Source: an uncultured Bacteroidota bacterium (lineage in GTDB: Bacteria > Bacteroidota > Bacteroidia > Chitinophagales > Saprospiraceae). From it: a stretch of DNA of 64,000 nt. The notes under the pieces were generated by a model. It did not search any database. It was not told the origin of the DNA and saw nothing but the letters and a program-made list of their open reading frames with translations. A program made the position numbers and the translations under genes. Below, in pieces: positions 35,401 to 44,101 of this stretch (positions are counted from its first letter, which is position 1; the number at the start of each line of letters is the position of its first letter). Where the stretch lies: the NCBI GenBank assembly GCA_937872515.1, contig CALMSX010000082.1, positions 124,001 through 188,000 on the forward strand, written 5' to 3'.

Positions 35401-38078
35401 GTAATGTTGCTACCCGAATTGGGGTTATTGCATCCACCCGGACCCGCAGAAGATCCCCACCAGTTGTTGGTTGCGTCGATGGCCTGAATGGGATCGGTGG
35501 CATTGTGGACAGCCGTAGTATTAAACCAGATGGCATTGTTGTTGATGGTCCTTGTAGCTGCTGTATTTCCTCCAATTAAAATTCCTGTTGTATTGTTTTT
35601 AATGTTGTTGCAAGTAATGTTGAATAGGGGTGAAGAACCACTGCCAGTGAAAATTATTCCGTGGGTACGATTGATAATTTGGTTGTTGGTAATATTGGTA
35701 TTGCTGCAATTGGCTGCATTAATTCCGACACCTGATCTGCCCGATAAAGTCCTGGTTAGATCTACTTTTTCTATGGTTATGTTGAAACAATTGTTTAGTT
35801 CAACTGAAGTGCTGAGATTTCCAAATATGGATCCATTTGGAAGCTGAATATTGGTACCTGGCACAGAACCGTCTGAAATGATCGTGTTCGACATGCCATT
35901 TAAGTAAAGACCGGTAATTGGGTCGCCACTGAATGTGTTGTTATTGACAGTTAAAGAACCAGATACATTGTTGAAATACAATGGATAATTGTTGATGGCA
36001 CTTAAGGCATTTCCGGTAGCTGTAACATTGGTACAATTTTGGAAAACCAATCCCAGGTTCCGGTTTGAAAAAATACAATTGGTTACTGCCACGGTAGCTA
36101 CGTTGTTAATTACAATGTAGGAACCTAAACCACTTGTCTTTCCAAAATCCAGATCTGTTACACTTATGTTTGATCCGCCCTCGATGGAAATGGGGGTATC
36201 AAATTCCTTAAATTGGTTGCCAATCTGAACTTCTCCAGTTGTAGCCCCAATCGTTTTACTGGTAAATCCTCCGGCAAACAAACCTGAAGTTGTGTTACCA
36301 CCAAAGGTATTGCCTGTCACATTGAGCGTGCCAAAAATGCCATTAATGTGAAGCGCATATCCTCCACCCGTGCCGGAGTTGGTAAAGTCATTTCCTGTTA
36401 TTGTGAGATTGTTATTAGTGCCAAAAATAGCTCCATAGGATCTATTGGTTAATGTGTTATTTGTTAGGTTTATCGTGTTGCTATTGGAAATATTGACCGC
36501 AATGCCACCTGCTACAGAGGAACCAAGATCCAACCCGGTGATGGTGATATTAGAACAACTAGCAATTGTGATAGGACTGGAAAACTCTTTTAACTGACTT
36601 CCTACCTGGATGTGTCCGCTACTGGCTCCTATGGTTACTCCACTCAGATTATTTCCAAAGATGGCCTGGGTAGTTGCACCGGCAAATGTATTTCCTGTGG
36701 CTGTTAAGGTACCAGTTATTCCATTTAAGTACAATGCAAAACCGCCGGACACTCCTGAATTGGTAAAATCATTTCCGGTTATGGATACATTGGAACAGCT
36801 TGAAAGGACCAATCCATAGTTTCTATTGGTAATAATATTATTGGAAACAATAAGGCCATTAACGGAACTAACGTTGACCTGATTTCCACCCGCAGCCGTT
36901 TTACCAAAATCAGCTCCTGTAATGGTGATATTGCTTCCTCCCTGCACGTTAATAGGAAAGGACATTTCTTTTAATTGACTTCCAAATTGAAATTCTCCTA
37001 CGGTAGAACCAATGGTTATGCCTGAAGTGTTGATGAGATTAAGCGCTTGTGTAGTTGCCCCTCCATAGGTATTGCCAGTCGCATCAAATGTCCCACTATT
37101 GCCATTTAAATACAGTGCATAACCACCTGATATACCTGAATTGGTAAGATTGTTGTTGGTTGCTACCACATTAGTACAGTTTGTAATTATTAAACCATAG
37201 GTCCTATTGGTGATGTTACAATTGGTAACTGTAATGCCATTAACATTACTGATTTGTAATTGACTGCCACCGGCAACTGTTTTTCCAAGATCCAGGTTGT
37301 TTATGGTAATATTTGAGCCTCCTGATATCTCGAGTGGAAAATCAGTGTCTTTTAGTTGGCTACCAAATTGTATATCTCCCGCTACGGATCCAATGGTAAG
37401 GTTGGTGCAAGAATTGAGACGTACCCCATTGGAATTACCAGCAAACGTATTGCCTGAAATGGTGGCGCTTGTAGTGATATTTGATAATAGTAAGCCCCAT
37501 CCACCTGATACTCCTGAATTGGTCAGGTCATTTCCTGTAATTGTAACGATCGGACTGGAATTACTTATTATGCCAAACTGTCGGTTGGTTAATTTACAGT
37601 TGGTGACCGTTAAACTTGAGGACAAATTAACTGAAAATGCGACTCCTGCTGCAGCACCTGATTTACTCAAATCCACTGCGTTGCACACAAAGGGGGCATT
37701 TACATTAATATTAAACAGAGTACCTCCATGGCTGTCTCCAATGGTTATCAAAGGAGTACCAGCAAATGATGGTTGAGAGCTGCCATCGATGGTAAGACCA
37801 CCTGTAATAATTGGTAGATCAGAAAGTACTGAGATGTTCTGGGGGCCACCTCCGCCAATGTTGAACTCAATTACATCATTTCCTGCATTTGAATTGGCAT
37901 CCAAAATTGCCTGACGCAAGGATCCAGGGCCTGAATCATTGGTATTGGTAACAGTATAAGTTGTCATCATTACCTTCTTTTCTGATCCGCCGGAAAGTAG
38001 GGGAGTATGGGCATATGAATTCAGATGCCAAAGCACCAAAAAAGACAATAAGACAATTCTAAAGTTTATATATTTCAT
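29409..38078 (-). CDS. giant secreted surface protein: β-helix, choice-of-anchor-D, LamG and HYR domains
   Basis: 2889 residues. Signal peptide 1-23; a right-handed β-helix ~40-895 opening with TVTNTNDSGPGSLRQAI and closing with ATNNWWGSSAGP. Five choice-of-anchor-D/Ig-like domains lie at about 912-1030, 1272-1392, 1643-1758, 1982-2102 and 2688-2803, each with FTIQNTG-like cores. Four LamG/concanavalin domains lie at about 1033-1270, 1395-1635, 1760-1970 and 2230-2445. HYR domains lie at about 2103-2190, 2194-2497 (split by the fourth LamG), 2500-2592 and 2598-2687. The C-terminal 85 residues (NWQYGCIPPSNDPDI to GTLAPGN) do not look like a T9SS sorting domain. Predicted adhesin or glycan-binding surface protein. 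It lies downstream of a small membrane-protein gene. Confidence 0.9.
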   Translation of the reverse strand: MKYINFRIVLLSFLVLWHLNSYAHTPLLSGGSEKKVMMTTYTVTNTNDSGPGSLRQAILDANSNAGNDVIEFNIGGGGPQNISVLSDLPIITGGLTIDGSSQPSFAGTPLITIGDSHGGTLFNINVNAPFVCNAVDLSKSGAAAGVAFSVNLSSSLTVTNCKLTNRQFGIISNSSPIVTITGNDLTNSGVSGGWGLLLSNITTSATISGNTFAGNSNGVRLNSCTNLTIGSVAGDIQFGSQLKDTDFPLEISGGSNITINNLDLGKTVAGGSQLQISNVNGITVTNCNITNRTYGLIITNCTNVVATNNNLTNSGISGGYALYLNGNSGTFDATGNTYGGATTQALNLINTSGITIGSTVGEFQFGSQLKEMSFPINVQGGSNITITGADFGKTAAGGNQVNVSSVNGLIVSNNIITNRNYGLVLSSCSNVSITGNDFTNSGVSGGFALYLNGITGTLTATGNTFAGATTQAIFGNNLSGVTIGASSGHIQVGSQLKEFSSPITIASCSNITITGLDLGSSVAGGIAVNISNSNTINLTNNTLTNRSYGAIFGTNNNLTITGNDFTNSGTGGGYALHINGIFGTLNVTGNTFGGNTTSGLFAGGFTSKTIGATTGEVQIGNQFKEFDTPISIEGGSNISVTDLDFGKTSGLGSYIVINNVATVAVTNCIFSNRNLGLVFQNCTNVTATGNALSAINNYPLYFNNVSGSLTVNNNTFSGDPITGLYLNGMSNTIISDGSVPGTNIQLPNGSIFGNLSTSVELNNCFNITIEKVDLTRTLSGRSGVGINAANCSNTNITNNQIINRTHGIIFTGSGSSPLFNITCNNIKNNTTGILIGGNTAATRTINNNAIWFNTTAVHNATDPIQAIDATNNWWGSSAGPGGCNNPNSGSNITTSPVALAIPGCVSGNLTNPGVEIELTGNGNPIGDGDTSPTISDNTDYQNVEVGDTLAHLFTIQNTGGTDLIISNITSSNPKFVIRNLPASVSANSSSSFMVTFNATAAGIENGTITINNNDCDESMYDFAVTGKGILPAEALNFDGTDDYVSLSSAFLTGQAQSTFEAWVKPELRVDGTHYSQFPNNVFSTDIPGAHGRGFGVAVTSSSSGISLQYHNGFRYIDYNFTPGTWYHIAVVYTTTNIKTYVNGSVVDNFNAVNSATSGVLQIGRHNTDGVYGTKRFFKGSLDDIRVWTTARSCDEIYQLRNCELIGNESGLIAYYKCNQGYANEDNSAVTSLISATGSNNGTLQSFALSGASSNWIAPGQVAVGINCSPVSNPEINVQGGSPLTSILNGDITPSVSDSTDFGFVPVNGNLATTFTIQNTGIAALTINSITSSNNLFVVTGVPSTIPANGSAVITIIFSPTTTGIQNSTINISSNDCDESSYQFAIQGTGATPGAALHFDGVNDNVTIPHAPSINFNTNDNFTISLHVKIPSTLQPNTGAIDNSILEKVGSGIGYPYVIRYYNHTAGAGNNGKVWAARWNGSTQPIVTSAVSLNDDTWHHIAFIKDGTTLYLYVDGILNSTTPDLTTGSTANTDPLYLGSRSNVSNWFKGEVDNLQIWNTARSCEEIDQLRNCEMTGSESGLVAYYKFNHGFANENNSGVTTLVDATSGGNNGTLTNFALTGATSNWSAPGGVVTGTNCPVSIVTPEINLQGGSPLVTINSGDTSPSTMDFTDFNGTFSRNFTIQNTGTSTLGISNITSSNPAFVVSNIPGSVSSNGDTSFTITYNPVTTGNQTSTIVINSTDCNEPAYSFLVQASANAAKAIHFVGGESVTSPPVSVMGSKPFTLEFWAKNESSFCFPIGVNPYLVLFSSGNFVLRKDFVGDYNTGASVSTSGNVWEHFALTYDGISTFRAYKNGLPTPNATFTGFSGSPVTGPLVAGNTPKGFPYTGAMDEVRLWNEQRSDAQILASYNTELTSMSPCLEIYWKFNHGFVGAANSLLTTVPDVANTVLQNGTLALFALSGATSNYTLGSGITELASTYSPAPEIDLKGGNPIVSITDGDSNPAVADSTDFGGVPTMKTVTYTLSNTGNQPLNITGVTFSGTHASDFSLVSAPAAVVAVSASTTFVVKFQPGNVGLRSAVMHIRNDDCDEGDYNVNIQGTGTCVAPVFTSCPTNINTITDLGECSAVVNYSALSSGNPAPSYSYVFTGATTGSGSGTGSGTAFNKGTTQVVVTATNVCGAPTCTFTILVNDTEAPSITCPAGVTINTAPAQCTTTTTLLAPTVSDNCSSAFGNGLDFNGTPNYANLPAGVYFNGAFTIECWVYPRQYSNWSRIIDFGNGAGANNVLLAYSFGTSGQPGLYIEGVQIPATTQIPLNQWSHVAATFSGGIGTIFINGVARGSGFFPTPANVVRNINYIGRSNWGTGDPDANAVFDELRIWNIAKTPSQIMAEMNVQLNGNEPGLQVYFPFNQGVACGNNTSITHVLDLAPAGGVSNALLTSFTLNNGCAKNFTNGYSGSLTIVNNAPSFYNKGTTNVTWTVTDGSGNSNSCIQVITVIDNQLPVLTNPGNQVLNVIPNTCAANYTIADPVSDNCTGSTWSYELSGATSAIVSGINDGMGSGVLSFNKGVTNVLLTAQDAVGNQAISMTFTITVNDNQVPVLVNPGNQSFNTTGSICTADYVIPDPINDNCTSATWSYVMSGATTGSGSNIADGNSSGNLSFNYGITYVTLTGTDGTNSVGPTNFTVNVQHPDLDVFGNMMEIGNGDTNPSISDSTFMGQVLPNVEITRNYTIVNNGSIPLLISGVNSDDPEFVVVPLPSTILLPGQQTLLTVRFVSPLSGAKDALITLQSNSCGEIPFTFVVGAEVGCPYPDFMFIGASQSDPTNPMLADNWQYGCIPPSNDPDIKITIMAGEIFMANNPIIGDIINYGILKGNLNLSGKLTNYGTLAPGN
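35870..37770 (-). repeat. tandem ~381-base (127-residue) β-helix repeats
   Basis: Four well-conserved units, bounded by a (F/V/I)G(S/N)Q(L/F)K-x-x-x-x-P motif and containing LTN(R)-x-YG and TGNDFTNSG-like rungs, plus degenerate units at both ends, together spanning residues ~105-735 of the giant protein. A unit measured from one GEFQFGSQLK to the next is 127 residues. Confidence 0.85.
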
Positions 38079-38107
38079 ATTTTTAAATATTACAATTGAA
38101 GGAAAAT

Positions 38108-38284
38108 TTATTGTAGCTTGATGGATTCAATTCGTTCATCAATGCGCTCCATTTTTGACTGGAAATAAAGAAGGATGCTTAGCCCAATGATGGCATGCGC
38201 CAGTAGGATCCAAAGCCAAATAAATTGACCTTCGGATTTGTTAACCACCTTAGTACCTGAATCGGTTAAATTCTTTATCGGCAT
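38108..38284 (-). CDS. small single-pass membrane protein of unknown function
   Basis: 58 residues from ATG 38284 (MPIKNLTDSGTKVVNKSEG); an in-frame TTG at 38302 would add six. One transmembrane helix (FIWLWILLAHAIIGLSILLY) is followed by a charged amphipathic tail (KMERIDERIESIKLQ) likely to be coiled coil. It stands 29 bases upstream of the giant protein gene on the same strand and may be co-transcribed. No family recognised; being short, it could be spurious. Confidence 0.5.
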   Translation of the reverse strand: MPIKNLTDSGTKVVNKSEGQFIWLWILLAHAIIGLSILLYFQSKMERIDERIESIKLQ

Positions 38285-38713
38285 CCTTCTCAGTTTATCC
38301 AAAAATGAATTTTGGTCGCGTAACTAACAAAAAAGGAGGTCTTACAAAATCTCTACAAATAATTAATGTACTGTAATTCAATTAAATAAATAATATGAGA
38401 TGGTTCGTTTTTGAAAATTTAACCATTACTATTTTTTGAGTTCCACCAACAGGATTTACGGGTATCTGACGGTTGTGTTTTTTAAAATTGATGGCACAAT
38501 CCCCCAAACAGTGCAGTTATTACTTGACTATGCATGACGGTCATATACCATTCTTGTAAATTTTGGATTTCTGTGAATAACCCTTTCGCCCAACATCGAA
38601 TGGATCTATTTTTGGTTTGGTGGATAATAAGGATCAAAAATATTTAAAAGTATTTTTCACAATATCTGCTATTAGCCGGGTAACCACATTGTATCAATCC
38701 AATGCGGAGTTCT
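38285..38713. other. 429-base gap without a recognisable gene
   Basis: AT-rich, between the small membrane protein and the 3' end of the regulator gene. It should hold the promoter for the small protein/giant protein pair. I find no clear −7 element, tRNA or hairpin terminator. Confidence 0.5.
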
Positions 38714-40468
38714 TTAATTCAGAGACCCATATTTTTTCCGAAGACGATACTTGGTCTGATAAATAGCTTGTTTGCTAACTCCGAGGTTGTTGGCCATCGC
38801 ATCCTGGCTGAAATTGAGTTTTTCAAGGACCAAAAGTCGAATTTCAGCAGGAGTAATGTCTTCATAAGCTTCCTTCAATTCATTGATAAAGTTGGGGTAA
38901 ACTCTTTCAAAAATTTGCTTAAACTCATGCCAATCCTCATCTTTGAGAATACTGTAAGTACTCAATTTTTCGAGATATTGACTCTTTTTAGCTTCATCTG
39001 AAAGCTGCGCCATCTCTTCCTTCATTTGTTCGAGTATATTCGATTTTTCCACCAGGTTTTTAGATATCACACCCAATTCATGCTGGGCATTTTCAAGCTC
39101 TGTTTCTTTTATTTTTTTCTTGGTTTTTATCGCATTAAACAAGGTAAAAAAAAGCATTCCACTGAGAAACAATAAGAGCAAGCTGGCATTTCTGATCCAG
39201 GTGTTTAACTCTTTTTCTTTTTGGGTTAAAGCAAGTTCTGCCCTAAGTTGATCCAGCTTATTTTGTTGCTTGAGCGACTCTTGTTTCCTGAAGTTGTTTT
39301 TACGAGCCAAGGAATCCTGCACAGGCTTAAGTAAATTTTGCAAATCAACTACCTTTTTCCAATCCTGATGGTAATGTGCCAAAGCTATCTGGTGCTCGTA
39401 GAGTGCAATTTGTTTAAAATAGGCACCTTCTCTATCGCCATAAATTTGATAGAGTTGTTGAGCTCTTTGAATCAATTTAGCGGCTTCTTCGAATTTTTTT
39501 AATCGGATTTTGATGTCAATCAGTACAATCAATGCATCAAACTCCGCCTCACTCCCCAATACATATTCACTTGGCTGCCCCCCAATGATTTGGTAACCCT
39601 CCATTGCCAGGACTTCACTTTCCCTTATCTCATTAAGATTCAATTTCATCGAGGCCATGTCAATTCTTACCAGGCCCCTCCACAAATTGTAGTACTTCTC
39701 ATCTGTATGGCCTACCTTTTCAATATGGGTCAGAATTTTTTTTGCATAAAGGAGTCCCTTCTCGCCCTGATTGGTTCGTTGATATATACTTTGAATGGCA
39801 TTGAGGATAATGACGGTAATGTTTTTATGGGTTGTTAGTTCATCCAAATACTTTTCAGCTTCCAATAATGATGTCAATGCCAGGTCGTATTCCTCAATTT
39901 CCAGGAAAAAATTCCCTCTGTGATAAAGTAGCCTTGCTACCTGAAAAGGTTTGAATTTTTCAAAGCCAAGGGCTTTCATTTTTTGGTACTCATCGATTAA
40001 GTAGAGGTAACAAACCTCCATCTTGCCATTCCTTTTATTGAATAAAAACAACTCTTTGTAATGAGAAAAAACAACTAATTCGACCTCGGCATTATTTTTT
40101 TTTGCTTCCTGGATGCCCCTTTGGTACAAGGCTTCTTCCTGGTCCAGGGTTAAATTTAGGTGGGCTCTCACGTTGAGCATGCGATACAACAACCAAACCT
40201 TCCCTAAACCATCATTCTGGTCTGAGCACACCTTAAAAAATCGATCAAATTCTTTGGTATAAAATATCGAATCGTGCTTTGCCCAGGGACGGTCTTCAAT
40301 GTTTTGTAAAAGATTTAATCTATCTTTTTTATCCAGATTTCGGAACTCTTCTAAGGATATAGATTCCAGCGTTTGGCCAGTTATCCAACCAGGTATAAAA
40401 ATTATGAAAAAGAAAAAAAACAAATCTGCCCATAAAGTAAAAGCAATGGAATAAGTATACAATTCCAA
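38714..40468 (-). CDS. membrane-anchored TPR protein with C-terminal helix-turn-helix
   Basis: 584 residues if read from the TTG at 40468. An exported N-terminus (LFFFFFIIFIPGWITGQ) precedes a TPR-like helical sensor (~40-390). Then come a coiled coil (390-425), one transmembrane helix (427-447, LLLLFLSGMLFFTLFNAI), a cytosolic coiled coil (448-500) and a LuxR-like HTH (537-584, TPAEIRLLVLEKLNFSQDAM and NNLGVSKQAIYQTKYRLRKK). Such proteins are a common Bacteroidota class of one-component membrane-bound regulators. The start is uncertain: the only upstream ATG (40433) is out of frame by one base across a run of eight T (40413-40420). In-frame TTGs at 40468 and 40423 are alternatives. Target genes are unknown. 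Confidence 0.82.
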   Translation of the reverse strand: MELYTYSIAFTLWADLFFFFFIIFIPGWITGQTLESISLEEFRNLDKKDRLNLLQNIEDRPWAKHDSIFYTKEFDRFFKVCSDQNDGLGKVWLLYRMLNVRAHLNLTLDQEEALYQRGIQEAKKNNAEVELVVFSHYKELFLFNKRNGKMEVCYLYLIDEYQKMKALGFEKFKPFQVARLLYHRGNFFLEIEEYDLALTSLLEAEKYLDELTTHKNITVIILNAIQSIYQRTNQGEKGLLYAKKILTHIEKVGHTDEKYYNLWRGLVRIDMASMKLNLNEIRESEVLAMEGYQIIGGQPSEYVLGSEAEFDALIVLIDIKIRLKKFEEAAKLIQRAQQLYQIYGDREGAYFKQIALYEHQIALAHYHQDWKKVVDLQNLLKPVQDSLARKNNFRKQESLKQQNKLDQLRAELALTQKEKELNTWIRNASLLLLFLSGMLFFTLFNAIKTKKKIKETELENAQHELGVISKNLVEKSNILEQMKEEMAQLSDEAKKSQYLEKLSTYSILKDEDWHEFKQIFERVYPNFINELKEAYEDITPAEIRLLVLEKLNFSQDAMANNLGVSKQAIYQTKYRLRKKYGSLN

Positions 40469-40481
40469 GAATCCCGGTGTG

Positions 40482-40489
40482 CAAATCTA
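40482..40489 (-). promoter_or_regulatory. −7 element for the TPR-HTH regulator
   Basis: Minus-strand TAGATTTG; predicted transcript start near 40475, upstream of all three candidate start codons. Confidence 0.5.
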
Positions 40490-40640
40490 TTGAAAAAATA
40501 TGGAACGGAGAATAGTAGTATCAGCTTACACATAACCGCTTACCTACTGGGCTGGGTGCCACTATATTAAATATAGTAACATCAGGATGATTGGGTATAA
40601 TGTTCTGAATACAATTCGTTAAATTTAACCATAATTTAAT

Positions 40641-41288
40641 ATGATGAGATTTATCCTTTCTAAAAATATTCTTGTGGTTGTGTTGACCGCTTTTTTGCAA
40701 ATGGGTCTGTCGGCTTGCAAGCCATCAACTCCAATGGAAAATAATATGAATGCTGTTGAGCTGCAAAAGGGTGATGATCAAACGGAAAAATCAAGTTTTA
40801 AAACAGGTATAAAAGAACTGGGAATTCTCAAGAATGTAGAAGATAGTGGGTATCCTTTTTTAACAATTTTTATTGAGTTTCCAGAACGGCAATTCAGCGA
40901 ATATTTTACGCTCAATTTGGAAGAATTACAAGACATATCTCCTCAGGAGCTGACGAATGCAATTGGAAAATATGTTAGCTTTGAGTACAATAGCGATTTA
41001 ATCAATTCCCTCATTGAGATAGAATATCAGGACAAAGGCATCATCCTACACGATGACACCGTATTTCAAAATGACGACCTGAAAAGAATTACCGGAGTTT
41101 TTAGCAATGCTGCCGAAGAAACAATTGGCGACCTACCCGGTGAAATTTACATAACTACCGAGGAAGAAATAACAGAAAAATTCAGCTTCTTTATTACCTC
41201 TGACATAGTGGCTTTGAATGGCAAGGTCGTTACAGCCCATTACGAGCAAAGAACCTTAAATACGATCACATCATTGGAAATTAAATAA
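40641..41288 (+). CDS. lipoprotein of unknown function
   Basis: 215 residues. The lipobox GLSAC places the lipidated Cys at about residue 26 (MMRFILSKNILVVVLTAFLQ precedes it). The mature protein is acidic, with two similar halves: an LKNVEDSGYPFLTIFIEFPE segment with YVSFEYN, and an ITGVFSNAAEETIGDLPGEI segment with FFITSDIVALNGK. This looks like a tandem small β-barrel (OB-like) repeat. No family recognised. The neighbouring repeat array starts about 100 bases downstream. Confidence 0.75.
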   Translation: MMRFILSKNILVVVLTAFLQMGLSACKPSTPMENNMNAVELQKGDDQTEKSSFKTGIKELGILKNVEDSGYPFLTIFIEFPERQFSEYFTLNLEELQDISPQELTNAIGKYVSFEYNSDLINSLIEIEYQDKGIILHDDTVFQNDDLKRITGVFSNAAEETIGDLPGEIYITTEEEITEKFSFFITSDIVALNGKVVTAHYEQRTLNTITSLEIK

Positions 41289-41390
41289 ATGCATATCTTT
41301 CGTATTCCCACACTTTAATTCGGCATTGAATCAACAGCAATGCAATAAAACCCCGTATTTCGCCCTTAAGAATTTAACCAGCATCACCTC

Positions 41391-41626
41391 ATTCGAAATC
41401 CGCAATTGGGAATCCGTAATTCTCAATTGAAAATCCGTAATCCGTAATTCTCAATTCGAAATTGAAAATCCGTAATTCTCAATTCGTAATTCGTAATTGA
41501 AAATCCGTAATTTTCAATTCGTAATTCGAAATTGAAAATCCGTAATTCTCAATTCGTAATTCTCAATTCGTAATTGAAAAACCGTAATTCTCAATCCGTA
41601 ATTCGCAATTCTCAATTCTCAATTGA
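41391..41626. repeat. 236-base mosaic array of CGTAATT/CTCAATT/GAAAATC short motifs
   Basis: Built almost entirely from overlapping short words. The longer unit AATCCGTAATTCTCAATT recurs about six times (near 41412, 41442, 41468, 41503, 41538, 41580) with small changes and irregular spacers such as CGTAATTCGTAATTGAA. AATT occurs every 7-8 bases. It lies between the convergent 3' ends of the lipoprotein gene and nrdA. There are no spacers or uniform repeats, so it is not a CRISPR array. Confidence 0.85.
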
Positions 41627-41637
41627 ACAAAGCCCAA

Positions 41638-44040
41638 CTATGAACCGCACATAAGGCAGCCATCTTCCATAGTACAAGTCCATCCTTCCGGCACTTCTTC
41701 CACTTTGACGTCCATTACACCTTGTTCAATGGAAGGAACTAGGGTTTCCGCCTTGGCCTGGATTCTTTGGTGCTCCGTATCAAGGGTAAATTTGATTGGA
41801 TCTACAGCGGCCTTACTCCTTAGGTAATACATGCCTGTCTTTAATCCTTTTTCCCATGAATAAAAGTGCATGGAGCTCATTTTACCATAGTTGGCATTTT
41901 CTACAAAGAGATTGAGACTTTGGCTTTGACAAATAAAGGCGCCTCGATCAGCTGCCATGTTGATGATGGCTTTCTGACTAATCTCATATGCTGTCTTATA
42001 CAGCTCTTTGAGGTCTTCGGGCATTCCTACTATGTGCTGGATAGACCCATTGCTGGCCATTAAAATCTGCTTAAGTTCTTCACACCACAAGCCTCTTTCT
42101 ACGAGGTCTTGTAACAAGTGTTTATTGACAACAATAAACTCACCGCTAAGCGTACGCCTAGTGTACAGGTTGCTGGTGTAAGGTTCAAAACATTCGTTGT
42201 TGCCTAAAATTTGTGAGGTACTTGCTGTCGGCATTGGTGCAAGTAATAGGGAGTTTCGGATTCCTTTTTCTTTGATCCTTGCCTTCAAGCCGTCCCAATC
42301 GTAACGGGTGGATGGTGTTACTCCCCACATGTCAAACTGAAGAATACCTTCGCTGGCAGGTGAGCCCTGAAAAGTGGAATAAGCTCCGTCTTTGGCAGCA
42401 ATTGCACACGATTCGGTCAATGAGGCATGGTAGATGGTTTCAAATATATCTTTGTTAAGCTTGGCTGCCTCGTCGCTGTCAAAGGGCAAACGCATCATCA
42501 TAAATGCATCGGCCAATCCCTGTACACCAATGCCAATTGGGCGGTGGCGCATGTTAGAATTGCGGGCTTCTTCAATAGGGTAGTAGTTGATATCAATAAC
42601 TTTGTTGAGGTTACGTGTTACCACTTTTGTAATCTCGTGTAGCTTTTCGAAATCAAATGATTTGGTTGCGGGATCCACAAATCTGGGAAGAGCAATGGAA
42701 GCCAGGTTGCATACTGCTACCTCATCGGCGCTTGTATATTCCATGATCTCGGTGCATAGGTTGCTGGATTTGATGGTGCCCAGGTTTTTCTGGTTGGATT
42801 TTTTATTGGCTGCGTCTTTATAAAGAATGTAAGGTGTACCTGTTTCAATTTGGGAATCCAGGATGGCAAACCACAATTCCTGTGCTTTTACAGTTTGGCG
42901 GGCACGACCTTCTTTTTCGTATTGTGTGTAAAGAGCTTCAAACTCATCACCATAAACCTCTGGTAAGCCGGGAGCTTCGTTCGGACAGAACAATGACCAT
43001 ACGCCATCCTCTTTTACTCTCTTCATAAATAAATCTGAGATCCAAAGAGCATAAAAGAGATCTCTTGCCCTCATCTCTTCTTTACCGTGGTTCTTTTTAA
43101 GGTCGAGAAAGTCTACGATATCAGCGTGCCAGGGCTCTAGATATACAGCAAAGGCTCCTTTTCTTTTGCCACCCCCCTGATCTACATATCGGGCAGTGTC
43201 GTTGAAAACCTTAAGCATGGGAATAATACCATTACTGGTACCACCGGTACCCTTGATGTAAGAGCCTTGTGCCCTGATGTTGTGGATAGAAAGCCCGATT
43301 CCACCCGCACTCTGTGAAATTTTAGCGCACCTGCTGAGTGTTTCAAAAATGCCGGAGATACTGTCTTCTGTCATGGTCAACAGGAAGCAGGAACTCAATT
43401 GGGGTTTGGGTGTGCCCGCATTGAATAGGGTAGGAGTGGCGTGAATAAACCACTTTTCACTCATTAGATTGTAAGTTTCAATGGCACTTTCCAGGTCGTG
43501 GCCATGGATGCCAATTGAAGTTCTCATCAGCATGTGCTGTGGCCTTTCTACAACCTGACCATATGTGCGGAGTAAATAGCTCCTTTCAAGGGTTTTAAAA
43601 CCAAAATAATCGAAATTGTAATCGCGGTCATAAATGATGGCACTGTCCAGGATTTCTCCGTATTGTCTGACAACAGCAATGGTTTCATCGCTGATGAGGC
43701 CCGCTTTTTGACTGGTTTTGGGATCAATGTAGTTGTACAACTTCTCCATGGTGCGGGAGAAGGACTTGTCTGTATTTTTATGCAAGTTACTTACTGCAAT
43801 GCGGGCTGCCAGAATTGCATAGTCAGGGTGCTTTATGGCCATGGCTGCAGCTGTTTCAGCCGCAAGATTGTCTAACTCTGTAGTGGCTACTCCATTGTAT
43901 AAACCCTGGATAACTTTTTTAGCAATCTCAAGCGGCTCAACAAACCTTTCATTGAGACCGTAGCAGAGTTTACGGACTCTCGCGGTGACTTTGTCAAAAC
44001 TTACGGCTTCCAGCTTGCCGCTTCTCTTTAATACTTGCAT
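41638..44040 (-). CDS. nrdA: ribonucleoside-diphosphate reductase, large (α) subunit, class Ia
   Basis: 800 residues. Reduces ribonucleoside diphosphates to deoxy forms with the β subunit. Contains the N-terminal ATP-cone ([20 protein letters not shown], 3-90), the substrate-site Cys in QLSSCFLLT, the finger-loop NLCTEIMEY and CNLASIALP segments (catalytic Cys), [20 protein letters not shown] in the barrel, and the C-terminal redox pair CLMCGS. The sequence is strikingly like eukaryotic R1 ([25 protein letters not shown]). nrdB lies upstream in the same direction, 61 bases away. Confidence 0.97.
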   Translation of the reverse strand: MQVLKRSGKLEAVSFDKVTARVRKLCYGLNERFVEPLEIAKKVIQGLYNGVATTELDNLAAETAAAMAIKHPDYAILAARIAVSNLHKNTDKSFSRTMEKLYNYIDPKTSQKAGLISDETIAVVRQYGEILDSAIIYDRDYNFDYFGFKTLERSYLLRTYGQVVERPQHMLMRTSIGIHGHDLESAIETYNLMSEKWFIHATPTLFNAGTPKPQLSSCFLLTMTEDSISGIFETLSRCAKISQSAGGIGLSIHNIRAQGSYIKGTGGTSNGIIPMLKVFNDTARYVDQGGGKRKGAFAVYLEPWHADIVDFLDLKKNHGKEEMRARDLFYALWISDLFMKRVKEDGVWSLFCPNEAPGLPEVYGDEFEALYTQYEKEGRARQTVKAQELWFAILDSQIETGTPYILYKDAANKKSNQKNLGTIKSSNLCTEIMEYTSADEVAVCNLASIALPRFVDPATKSFDFEKLHEITKVVTRNLNKVIDINYYPIEEARNSNMRHRPIGIGVQGLADAFMMMRLPFDSDEAAKLNKDIFETIYHASLTESCAIAAKDGAYSTFQGSPASEGILQFDMWGVTPSTRYDWDGLKARIKEKGIRNSLLLAPMPTASTSQILGNNECFEPYTSNLYTRRTLSGEFIVVNKHLLQDLVERGLWCEELKQILMASNGSIQHIVGMPEDLKELYKTAYEISQKAIINMAADRGAFICQSQSLNLFVENANYGKMSSMHFYSWEKGLKTGMYYLRSKAAVDPIKFTLDTEHQRIQAKAETLVPSIEQGVMDVKVEEVPEGWTCTMEDGCLMCGS

Positions 44041-44101
44041 GGGTATGAATTAATAATGGGGTGATAAAAATGTAGTTTTCGCCTAGTCGATTAGGCTGGA
44101 A

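Noticed and set aside
37297..37776. 159-codon plus-strand frame inside the giant gene (with several similar ones at 29.9-36.8 kb)
   Set aside because: Shadow frames produced by the repetitive Thr/Asn/Gly coding of the opposite strand; no independent features.
29373..38544. CATGACGGTCA occurs on both sides of the giant gene (29373 and 38533)
   Set aside because: An eleven-base match is expected many times by chance among all pairs in 64 kb; there is no longer repeat around it, so not an insertion-site duplication.
41391..41626. Possible CRISPR array
   Set aside because: Units are unequal, words overlap and there are no unique spacers or cas genes.
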